Source of the DNA: Sphingomonadaceae bacterium
GTDB taxonomy: Bacteria; Pseudomonadota; Alphaproteobacteria; Sphingomonadales; Sphingomonadaceae
Direction: 5' to 3'
Assembly: GCA_014380205.1 (NCBI GenBank)
Contig: JACMKH010000352.1
Span: forward strand, 1-8,335
Length of the DNA: 8,335 nucleotides
Shown here: positions 1 to 6,611 of the stretch, piece by piece
Position numbering within the stretch: position 1 is the first letter of the stretch
How the letters are laid out: each line of letters opens with the position of its first letter
Notes under the pieces: model-generated
Databases searched by the model: none
Told to the model about the DNA's origin: nothing
The model's input: only the letters and a program-made list of their open reading frames with translations
Position numbers and translations under genes: made by a program

Positions 1-1899
1 CAGCGCGCGACCTCGCACGACCTGATCGGCGAGGCGCGGCGGCTGATCGAAGGCGAGGGCGGCGGGCGGCTCGGCCAGGCGGGGGTGATGGTCGCGCTCG
101 CCGGGCCCGACGGACGGATGCTCGCGGCCAACCCCGTGCTGCGCCGCCGCGCTATGGGCGATGTCGGCGCGAGCGCGCGCGGAAAACCCTTCACCGAGCT
201 GCTCGGAACGGGAGAGGACGGGCGCATCCGCATCGCGCGCGAGGGCGGCGAGAGCAATCCGCTGCGCCTCGTCCAGGTTCCGCTCGACGGCGGCGGCGAT
301 GACGGCGCGGCGATCCTCTTCTTCCTGCTCGACGAGGCGGGAGGAACGGCCGTCGCGGGTGGCACCTCGACCGCCGACCTTCACGCGCTGCTCGGCATGC
401 TCCCGCTCGGCCTCGCGCTCGCCGACCGCGAGGGCCGCTTTCAGTATATGAACGACGCTTTCCGCCGCGCCGCGGGGCTCGGCGAGCGCGAGCGGCTGGT
501 CTATCCGGGGGATCTCGTAGATAAGGACGACAAGGCGGCGGTGTCCAACGCGGTGCGCCGCCACGCCTCGGGCGCGCTGACCTCGGGCGATGTCGCGGTG
601 ACGCTCAAGCACCGCCCCGAGGAGCCGGTCGCCTTGACCATCGCGGGCGCGCAGGGGCTCGGCGACGCGGCGATCCTGCTGAGCCTCAAGGACAACAGCG
701 AGGACGAGAAATTGAAGCGCCAGGTCGCGCAGGCGACCAAGATGCAGGCGGTCGGCCAGCTCGCGGGCGGCGTCGCGCACGATTTCAATAACATCCTGAC
801 GGCGATCATCGGCCATTGCGACATGATGCTGATGCGCCACTCGCCCGGCGACAGCGATTATGACGACATCCTCCAGATCAAGGCCAACTCGAACCGCGCG
901 GCGGGGCTGACGCGCCAGCTGCTCGCCTTCTCGCGCCAGCAGACCTTGCGCCCCCAGGTCGTCCAGCTCCCCGACATCGTCTCGGAGGTGTCGAACCTGT
1001 TGAAGCGGCTGATGGGTGAGACCGTCACGCTCGACGTCACCCACGGCCGCGATCTCGGCCCGGTCCGCGCCGATCCGGGCCAGCTCGAGCAGGTCATCGT
1101 CAACCTCGCGGTCAACGCGCGCGACGCGATCCTCGCCAAGGGCGAAGGGGCGGGGCGGCTTTCGATCCGCACCTTCGCGATGCCCAGCGCCGAGGTTCGG
1201 GCGATGGCGAGCGAGGTGCTGCCGGTCGGCGACTATACCGCCGTCGCGATCGCCGACACGGGCGTCGGCATCGCGCCCGGGGCGCTCGGCAAGATCTTCG
1301 AGCCCTTCTACACAACCAAGGAGGTCGGCAAGGGCACCGGGCTCGGGCTTTCGACGGTATACGGCATCGTAAAGCAGTCGGGCGGCTTTATCTTCGCCGA
1401 TTCGCAGCCCGGCGAGGGCGCCGAGTTCATCATCTATCTCCCCGTCCATCGCGCCGAGGCGGTCCAGCCGTCTCCTTCGGCGCCCGCCGCGCCGCCGAGG
1501 CGCGAGCCCGCCGCCGAGCTCTGGGGCAGCGGTAGCGTGCTCATCGTCGAGGACGAGGCGACGGTGCGCGCGGTCGCCGAGCGCGCGCTGACGCGTCAGG
1601 GCTATCAGGTCGCCACCGCCGAGGACGGCGAGCGCGCGGTCGAGCGCGTCGCGGCGGGCGAGCGTTTCGATCTGATCGTCTCGGACGTCGTCATGCCCAC
1701 GCTCGACGGCCCCGCGATGGCGCGCAAGGTCCGCGAGATCGTGCCCGATGTGCCCGTGCTTTTCATGTCGGGCTACGCCGAGGAGCAGCTCAGGCGCTCG
1801 ATCGATCTCGACGCGGTCCATTTCCTCGCCAAGCCCTTTTCGGTCCAGCAGCTCGGCGAGGCGGTGCGCGCGATCATCGGAGCGCGCGAAAGCGATTGA
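1..1899 (+). CDS. cckA: CckA-type hybrid sensor histidine kinase (5'-partial)
   Basis: Membrane-linked hybrid kinase that in alphaproteobacteria passes phosphate through ChpT to CtrA and CpdR to control the cell cycle (family knowledge). The frame is open from base 1, so the ATG at 85 is probably internal; the missing start should include the membrane segments. Counting codons from base 1: a PAS-like region at about 28-112, a second PAS at about 129-232, and HisKA with the motif GGVAHDFNN (phospho-His codon 260, bases 778-780). HATPase follows, with N-box NLAVNARDA (Asn codon 372), ADTGVG (Asp codon 419) and GKGTGLGLS (443-451). After a Pro/Ala linker comes a receiver at about 512-628 with acidic residues VEDE (516-519), phospho-acceptor Asp 562 in VSDVVMP and Lys 611 in AKPF. 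The HisKA region (KMQAVGQLAGG, AIIGHCD, RQLLAFSRQQTLRP) is the CckA signature. All catalytic residues are intact. The assignment is firm for the family; orthology rests on sequence recall. Confidence 0.93.
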   Translation, partial: QRATSHDLIGEARRLIEGEGGGRLGQAGVMVALAGPDGRMLAANPVLRRRAMGDVGASARGKPFTELLGTGEDGRIRIAREGGESNPLRLVQVPLDGGGDDGAAILFFLLDEAGGTAVAGGTSTADLHALLGMLPLGLALADREGRFQYMNDAFRRAAGLGERERLVYPGDLVDKDDKAAVSNAVRRHASGALTSGDVAVTLKHRPEEPVALTIAGAQGLGDAAILLSLKDNSEDEKLKRQVAQATKMQAVGQLAGGVAHDFNNILTAIIGHCDMMLMRHSPGDSDYDDILQIKANSNRAAGLTRQLLAFSRQQTLRPQVVQLPDIVSEVSNLLKRLMGETVTLDVTHGRDLGPVRADPGQLEQVIVNLAVNARDAILAKGEGAGRLSIRTFAMPSAEVRAMASEVLPVGDYTAVAIADTGVGIAPGALGKIFEPFYTTKEVGKGTGLGLSTVYGIVKQSGGFIFADSQPGEGAEFIIYLPVHRAEAVQPSPSAPAAPPRREPAAELWGSGSVLIVEDEATVRAVAERALTRQGYQVATAEDGERAVERVAAGERFDLIVSDVVMPTLDGPAMARKVREIVPDVPVLFMSGYAEEQLRRSIDLDAVHFLAKPFSVQQLGEAVRAIIGARESD

Positions 1900-1996
1900 G
1901 CCCGGCGGCGAATCAAACTAGTGACGGAAGCGCAACGGCTTGGCCCCGTAGGGTCGCGCGCCGTCGCGTGTAACGAGCAGGGGTCGCGCCTTCGCC

Positions 1997-2371
1997 ATGG
2001 ATAGTTCACCCGCCCGGGTCCTCATCGTCGAGGACGAGCCCTTGATCGCGATGATGATCGAGGATTTCTGCGAGGAGATCGGCCACGAGGTGACCGGCGC
2101 CGCCGAGACCGTCGCCGAGGCGCTCGCCGCGACGGAGGCGGGGGGATTCGACGTCGCGATCCTCGATCTCCATCTGCGCGGGGACGAACAGGCCTGGCCC
2201 GTCGCCGACGCGCTCGACGCGCGCGGCATCCCCTTCGTGCTCGCTACCGGCGGCCAGATCGAGCCGCCGCCCGAGCGCCACCTCGATCGCATCGCGCTCG
2301 CCAAGCCGTTCACCATGGAAGGGGTGCGCGGCGCCATCGAGCAGGCGCTCGCGACCGCAACGGCACCTTAG
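1997..2371 (+). CDS. single-domain response regulator, FAT GUY-like receiver
   Basis: Stand-alone receiver of 124 residues with no output domain, so it probably works as a phosphate relay or sink, or by protein contact. Acidic pocket E12-D13-E14 in LIVEDEP, phospho-acceptor D57 in VAILDLHLRG, T84 and K103 in LAKPF are all present. The stretch GIPFVLATGG (77-86) resembles the PFxFATG-type motif of FAT GUY single-domain regulators, a family that includes SdrG of sphingomonads and is linked to the general stress response; Leu replaces the Phe before AT. It starts 97 bp after the cckA stop. The ATG at 1997 is the only usable start because in-frame stops lie at 1919, 1922 and 1949. The Shine-Dalgarno is poor: AGGGG at 1979-1983 is 13 nt away. 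It is not an obvious CpdR or DivK. A link to CckA is suggested only by adjacency. Confidence 0.9.
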   Translation: MDSSPARVLIVEDEPLIAMMIEDFCEEIGHEVTGAAETVAEALAATEAGGFDVAILDLHLRGDEQAWPVADALDARGIPFVLATGGQIEPPPERHLDRIALAKPFTMEGVRGAIEQALATATAP

Positions 2372-2383
2372 AAAAATATTTTC
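2371..2383 (+). promoter_or_regulatory. AT-rich UP-like tract upstream of recA promoter
   Basis: Thirteen bases, GAAAAATATTTTC, form an almost purely A/T block with 5-bp inverted arms, beginning at the last base of the receiver stop codon. In such GC-rich surroundings this stands out. It lies directly upstream of the SOS box and the probable -35, where an UP element contacted by the RNA polymerase alpha subunit would sit. The function is inferred from position and composition only. Confidence 0.4.
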
Positions 2384-2398
2384 GTTCGCTTCTTGTTC
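2384..2398 (+). promoter_or_regulatory. SOS box (LexA operator) of recA
   Basis: GTTC (2384-2387), seven bases, then GTTC (2395-2398): an exact match to the direct-repeat operator GTTC-N7-GTTC known for LexA of alphaproteobacteria. It lies 73 bp before the recA start and overlaps the likely -35 hexamer, so LexA binding should block polymerase until DNA damage triggers LexA self-cleavage. The match and its place before recA make this a strong call. Confidence 0.9.
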
Positions 2399-2419
2399 CT
2401 GTAGAACAAAGCGTATACG
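2392..2419 (+). promoter_or_regulatory. probable recA promoter
   Basis: CTTGTT (2392-2397) resembles the alphaproteobacterial -35 CTTGAC/TTGAC. TATACG (2414-2419) could be the -10, 16 bp downstream. Transcription would start near 2426, giving a leader of about 45 nt with a good Shine-Dalgarno. The SOS box covers the -35. The hexamers are imperfect and the spacing a little short, so the exact bases are tentative. Confidence 0.5.
2393..2409 (+). repeat. inverted repeat TTGTTC-N5-GAACAA overlapping the SOS box
   Basis: Perfect 6-bp arms, TTGTTC (2393-2398) and GAACAA (2404-2409), flank CTGTA. The left arm is the second half-site of the SOS box, so the region carries three GTTC/GAAC half-sites: two direct and one inverted. 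It could be an extra LexA contact, a site for another regulator, or chance. Confidence 0.5.
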
Positions 2420-2438
2420 AAGAGCGTGCGTTGAACCC

Positions 2439-2452
2439 GCGCGCTCGCGCGC
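2439..2452 (+). other. small GC hairpin in recA leader
   Basis: GCGCG (2439-2443) and CGCGC (2448-2452) form a perfect 5-bp stem around the tetraloop CUCG. The stem ends two bases before the Shine-Dalgarno. It could shape the ribosome site or mRNA stability, but GC-only palindromes arise easily at this base composition. Confidence 0.3.
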
Positions 2453-2454
2453 AT

Positions 2455-2465
2455 AGGAAGGGGAG
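2455..2465 (+). promoter_or_regulatory. strong ribosome binding site of recA
   Basis: The purine run AGGAAGGGGAG ends 5 nt before the ATG at 2471. It is among the strongest Shine-Dalgarno sequences in the window and settles the start, ruling out the internal ATG at 2519 and the out-of-frame TTG at 2431. Confidence 0.8.
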
Positions 2466-2470
2466 AGCAG

Positions 2471-3550
<1,080 letters not shown>

Positions 3551-3576
3551 TCGTCGGTCCCGCCCGTTTCCAGCCG

Positions 3577-3606
3577 AAAGGCCCGTCGCGCCGCGGCGGG
3601 CCTTTT
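3577..3606 (+). terminator. intrinsic terminator after recA
   Basis: AAAGGCCCG (3577-3585) pairs perfectly with CGGGCCTTT (3597-3605). Three further pairs (TCG with CGG, one a G-U) give a 12-bp stem around the 5-nt loop CGCCG, and the 3' arm ends in a TTTT run. It begins 26 bp after the recA stop. The U-tract is short but the stem is strong. It should separate recA from the ureohydrolase gene, which begins only 15 bp later. Confidence 0.85.
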
Positions 3607-3607
3607 G

Positions 3608-3613
3608 CTATCG
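3608..3613 (+). promoter_or_regulatory. candidate -10 element, ureohydrolase gene (leaderless start)
   Basis: CTATCG, within GCTATCG, lies exactly 7 nt before the ATG at 3621, so transcription would begin at or next to the start codon. There is no Shine-Dalgarno between the recA terminator and the ATG. No clear -35 is seen 16-18 bp upstream, where the terminator stem lies. The spacing matches that of the GST gene promoter, which raises confidence somewhat. Confidence 0.35.
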
Positions 3614-3620
3614 CGAAGCC

Positions 3621-4436
3621 ATGCCGCGCCCCGTCCGCCTGATCGGCGCCCCCAGCGATATCCACTCCTCGTTCCTGCGCGGCGCGGCGGGAGCGCCCGC
3701 CGCGATTCGCGCCGCGCTGTCGAGCGATCATGGCAATTCGGCGAGCGAATCGGGGCTCGAGCTCGGCGTGGACATTGCTTTCGAGGATGCAGGCGATCTC
3801 GCGCTCGCTGATCGCCTCGACGCGGTCGAGAGCGATGACGCGCTGATCTTCGACACGGTCGCGCGCGCGGCGGCCGATCGCACCGTTCCGATCGTGCTCG
3901 GCGGCGACCATGCTGTGAGCGTGCCCGTGGTCGCCGCGCTCGCCGCCGCGCATGGATCGCTCGCCATCCTTCACATCGACGCACACCCCGATCTCTACGA
4001 TGACTTCGGCGGCGACCCGCGCAGCCACGCCTCGCCCTTCGCGCGGATCATGGAGGCGGGGCACGCGCGCCGGCTCGTCCAGATCGGCATCCGCACCCTC
4101 AACCGCCATTGCCGCGAACAGGCCGAGCGCTTTGGCGTCGAGGTGATCGAGATGCGCGGGTTCGCGCCCGACGCAGTCCCGATGCTTCAAGGCCCGCTCT
4201 ATGTCAGCATCGATATGGACGGCTTCGATCCCGCCTTCGCCCCCGGGGTCTCGCACCTCGAGCCCGGCGGCCTTTCGGTGCGCGAGGTGCTCGCGGTCCT
4301 CGATCGCCAGACGGCGCTGCTGGCAGGCGCGGATGTCGTCGAGCTCAACCCCGCGCGCGACATCAACGGCGTGACCGCGATCCTCGCCGCCAAGCTCGTC
4401 AAGGAGCTCGCCGCGCTCGCGGCGCGCAACGGCTGA
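3621..4436 (+). CDS. arginase/agmatinase-family ureohydrolase
   Basis: Binuclear manganese hydrolase of the ureohydrolase family, which cleaves guanidino groups (arginine, agmatine or similar) to urea and an amine. All six expected metal ligands are visible: H97 in LGGDHAVS, D120, H122 and D124 in [10 protein letters not shown], and D198 and D200 in [19 protein letters not shown] (135-144) forms a substrate-side loop, followed by [11 protein letters not shown] and a closing [12 protein letters not shown] segment. The run from DAHPDLYD to the C-terminus recalls plant arginases (ARGAH type) more than animal or Bacillus arginase or HutG. Length is 271 residues, short for the family but with no motif missing. 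It has no signal peptide and is probably cytosolic. Substrate cannot be fixed from sequence: arginine and agmatine are both possible. Translation may be leaderless. Confidence 0.9.
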   Translation: MPRPVRLIGAPSDIHSSFLRGAAGAPAAIRAALSSDHGNSASESGLELGVDIAFEDAGDLALADRLDAVESDDALIFDTVARAAADRTVPIVLGGDHAVSVPVVAALAAAHGSLAILHIDAHPDLYDDFGGDPRSHASPFARIMEAGHARRLVQIGIRTLNRHCREQAERFGVEVIEMRGFAPDAVPMLQGPLYVSIDMDGFDPAFAPGVSHLEPGGLSVREVLAVLDRQTALLAGADVVELNPARDINGVTAILAAKLVKELAALAARNG

Positions 4437-4442
4437 TCGCGC

Positions 4443-4471
4443 TGGACGCTCGCGCGCACAAAGGCCTAAGC
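4443..4471 (+). promoter_or_regulatory. candidate promoter of the GST gene (leaderless start)
   Basis: TGGACG (4443-4448) resembles the alphaproteobacterial -35 TTGACG. CTAAGC (4466-4471), spaced by exactly 17 bp, resembles the -10. The -10 ends 7 nt before the ATG at 4479, so the transcript would start at or one base before the AUG. The nearest purine run, AAAGG (4460-4464), is too far upstream to be a Shine-Dalgarno. The element occupies nearly the whole 42-bp gap after the ureohydrolase gene. Confidence 0.55.
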
Positions 4472-4478
4472 TTGCCCG

Positions 4479-5114
4479 ATGACCATCACCGTCCACCATC
4501 TCGAAAATTCGCGCTCGCAGCGCATCCTCTGGCTGCTCGAGGAGCTCGGGCTCGATTACGAGGTCAAACGCTACGAGCGCGACAAGAAGACGATGCTCGC
4601 CCCGCCCGAGCTCGCGCGCATCCATCCACTCGGCAAGTCGCCGGTGATCGAGGACGGCGAGGCCGAGGGCCAGGTGATCGCCGAGACGGGCGCGATCGTC
4701 GAATATCTCGTCGCGCGGGCCGACGGCCGGCTCGGCGCGCCCAACACGGTCGACGGCCAGCTGCGCTACCGCCATTTCCTCCATTACGCCGAGGGCTCGA
4801 TGATGCCGCCCTTGCTCGTCATCCTCGTGCTCGACCAACTCGGGCTGCTCGGCCGGCCCGCCAAGAAGCCGATGCTCGAGATGATGGCGGGCCATCTGCG
4901 CTGGCTCGAATCCGAGCTAGCCAGCCGCGACTGGTTCGCGGGCGAGGATTTCACCGCCGCCGACGTGATGATGAGCTTCCCGCTCGAGGCCGCGCGCGCC
5001 CGCGCGGGACTCGACGAGCGCTATCCGCACATCCTCGACTGGCTCGAGCGCATCCACGCGCGCCCCGCCTACCAGGCGGCGCTGACGCGCGGCGGCCCCT
5101 ATGCCTATGGCTGA
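4479..5114 (+). CDS. glutathione S-transferase, Gtt1-like
   Basis: Soluble GST of 211 residues that conjugates or reduces substrates with glutathione. The N-terminal thioredoxin fold (about 1-80) opens with ITVHHLENSRSQRILWLLEELGL; S11 or S13 is at the place of the catalytic hydroxyl. HPLGKSPVIED carries the cis-proline P55, and E69-T70 (usually Glu-Ser) fits the glutathione gamma-glutamyl contact. The all-helical C-terminal domain (about 90-205) includes WFAGEDFTAADVMMSFPLE, the N-capping and hydrophobic-staple motif of GSTs. The pattern HxLxxSRxxRxLWLLEEL with RDxxxxAPPEL and HPLGKSP matches the Gtt1-like group shared by fungi and proteobacteria. Substrate is unknown. It sits 42 bp from genes on both sides, but probably has its own promoter. 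Confidence 0.93.
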   Translation: MTITVHHLENSRSQRILWLLEELGLDYEVKRYERDKKTMLAPPELARIHPLGKSPVIEDGEAEGQVIAETGAIVEYLVARADGRLGAPNTVDGQLRYRHFLHYAEGSMMPPLLVILVLDQLGLLGRPAKKPMLEMMAGHLRWLESELASRDWFAGEDFTAADVMMSFPLEAARARAGLDERYPHILDWLERIHARPAYQAALTRGGPYAYG

Positions 5115-5120
5115 AATCGG

Positions 5121-5149
5121 CTATGCTCGCCCCGAACGCGAGAAGGGGG
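5121..5149 (+). promoter_or_regulatory. candidate -10 and Shine-Dalgarno of the symporter gene
   Basis: CTATGC (5121-5126), just after the GST stop, could be a -10; no good -35 is seen at the expected distance inside the GST gene. AGAAGGGGG (5141-5149) is a clear Shine-Dalgarno 7 nt before the ATG at 5157 and fixes that start. Unlike the two genes upstream, this mRNA would have a normal leader of about 24 nt, or be reached by read-through from the GST gene. Confidence 0.45.
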
Positions 5150-5156
5150 CCCCGAA

Positions 5157-6497
5157 ATGAGCGACGCGACGGTCAAGGAAGAAGGGCTTTCGCTCCAGTT
5201 TCAGATGCTCGCGGGGTTCGCGATCGGGCTGGTCGCGGGGCTGATCGTCTTCGTGACCCAGCCGGGCGCCCCCTGGGTCGAGGTCGTCACCACCTATGTC
5301 ACAGGTCCGATCGGCCAGATTTTCCTGCGCCTGCTGTTCATGCTGGTGATCCCGCTGATCTTCTCGGCGCTGGTGATGGGGATCGCCGAGATGGGCGACA
5401 TCCGCGCGCTGAAGCGCGTCGGGCTCAAGACTTTGGTCTACACCGTGCTGATCTCGTCGGTCGCGGTGGTCATCGCGCTCGCCTGCGTCAACCTGCTGCG
5501 CCCGGGCGACGGGGTCGATCCGGCGCTCGCCCAGCAGCTGCTCGGCGACGCGCGCGAGGGTGCCGCGGCGATCGTCGCGACCAGCGCCGAGACGCCCTCG
5601 GGAGTCGGCGCGTTCATCAACATCATCCCCAACAACATCGTCGCGGCGATGGCGGCGAACGACATCCTCGCGGTGATGTTCTTCGCGCTGGTGTTCGGGA
5701 TCGGGCTGCTGCTCGTCCGCTCGCGCCCCGCCGAGACCCTCCAGACCGCGATCCAGGGGCTGTTCGACGTGACGATGCTGCTGATCACCTTCGTGATCCG
5801 CCTCGCGCCGATCGCGGTCGCCTGCTTCATGTTCAATCTGTCGGCGGTGTTCGGCTGGGATTTGCTCGTCCGCCTCGGCGCCTATGTCGGCGTCGTGCTG
5901 CTCGCGCTCGCGATCCACATGTTCGTCACCTATCCGCTGGTGATCCGCTTCCTCGCGGGCATGTCCCCGGTGTGGTTCTTCCGCAACGTCCAGGAGGCGA
6001 TCGTGATGGCCTTCTCGACCTCGTCGTCGAACGCCACCCTGCCCACCGCGATTCGCGTCGCCGAGACCAGGCTGATGCTTCCCCCACGCGTCTCGCGTTT
6101 CGTGCTGACCATCGGCGCGACCGCCAACCAGAACGGCACCGCGATCTTCGAGGGCGTCACGGTACTGTTCCTCGCGCAGTTCTTCGGCGTCGAGCTGACG
6201 CTCGTTCAGCAGGTGCTGGTACTGCTCGTCTGCATCCTCGGCGGGATCGGCACGGCGGGCGTGCCGGCGGGCTCGTTGCCGGTGATCGCGCTGATTCTCG
6301 GCATGGTCGGCGTCCCGCCCGAGGGCATCGGCCTGATCCTTGGCGTCGACCGCCTGCTCGACATGTGCCGCACCACGCTCAACGTGACGGGCGATCTCGC
6401 GATCACAGCCGTGGTGTCGCGCGGGGAGGAGGGGTACGCGGTTGAGCCGCCGGTGGCAGAGCCGGCAGGCGTGGAGGCGGAGGCCCATCCATCTTAA
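5157..6497 (+). CDS. dicarboxylate/amino acid:cation symporter (SLC1/DAACS family)
   Basis: Inner-membrane secondary transporter of 446 residues, in the fold of GltPh, GltP and DctA, that takes up acidic amino acids or dicarboxylates with Na+ or H+. Hydrophobic helices cover about 14-34, 52-78, 92-114, 159-187, 200-230 and 234-260. Re-entrant loop HP1 has STSSSNATLP (287-296), TM7 has GATANQNGTAIFEG (320-333), HP2 has GIGTAGVPAGS (363-373) and TM8 has DRLLDMCRTTLNVTGD (398-413). By alignment from memory, D402, R405, T406 and N409 correspond to GltPh D394, R397, T398 and N401, so the acidic-substrate arginine is kept. Two motifs differ: NQNGT instead of NMDGT, and SSSN in place of an all-serine HP1. 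The hydrophilic C-terminal tail (about 422-446) is rich in Glu, Pro and Ala. Substrate is unproven. Confidence 0.93.
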   Translation: MSDATVKEEGLSLQFQMLAGFAIGLVAGLIVFVTQPGAPWVEVVTTYVTGPIGQIFLRLLFMLVIPLIFSALVMGIAEMGDIRALKRVGLKTLVYTVLISSVAVVIALACVNLLRPGDGVDPALAQQLLGDAREGAAAIVATSAETPSGVGAFINIIPNNIVAAMAANDILAVMFFALVFGIGLLLVRSRPAETLQTAIQGLFDVTMLLITFVIRLAPIAVACFMFNLSAVFGWDLLVRLGAYVGVVLLALAIHMFVTYPLVIRFLAGMSPVWFFRNVQEAIVMAFSTSSSNATLPTAIRVAETRLMLPPRVSRFVLTIGATANQNGTAIFEGVTVLFLAQFFGVELTLVQQVLVLLVCILGGIGTAGVPAGSLPVIALILGMVGVPPEGIGLILGVDRLLDMCRTTLNVTGDLAITAVVSRGEEGYAVEPPVAEPAGVEAEAHPS

Positions 6498-6513
6498 GGG
6501 CTCGCACCCACAT

Positions 6514-6591
6514 CCGCTCACCCTGAGCCTGTCGAAGCGTGACTAGCACAAACGTCCGCACAGCACCCTTCGACAAGCTCAGGGTGAGCGG
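6514..6591. repeat. inverted repeat of the sphingomonad intergenic type, between convergent genes
   Basis: Two 24-bp arms (6514-6537 and 6568-6591) are inverted copies of each other with a single mismatch, at 6529. The spacer is 30 bp. The core of the right arm is CTTCGACAAGCTCAGGG followed by TGAGCGG, a motif I know as very common between genes in sphingomonads and some other GC-rich bacteria. It lies between the stop codons of the symporter and the EF-G-like gene. As RNA it would fold into a strong hairpin on either strand and could act as a two-way terminator or 3'-end stabiliser, although it lacks a long U-tract. Confidence 0.85.
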
Positions 6592-6611
6592 GATTGATGC
6601 GGGAAGCGCGC

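Noticed and set aside
1942..1955. Small hairpin GGCCC-CGTA-GGGTC after cckA as a terminator
   Set aside because: The stem is only 5 bp with a G-U pair and no T-run follows.
1951..1989. Direct repeat GGGTCGCGC (1951-1959 and 1981-1989), 30 bp apart, before the receiver gene
   Set aside because: A 9-bp GC-rich repeat is likely by chance at this base composition, and no promoter hexamers accompany it. The distance of about three helical turns is suggestive but not enough.
4109..6445. 778-codon plus-strand open frame running across three genes
   Set aside because: It is Arg/Ala-rich and out of frame with three recognisable proteins, as expected from high third-position GC.
5121..6521. 466-codon minus-strand open frame covering the whole symporter gene
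   Set aside because: Its translation is a low-complexity run of Asp, Arg, His and Glu without domains. It is the mirror of GC-rich coding on the other strand; the symporter has full family motifs and a ribosome site.
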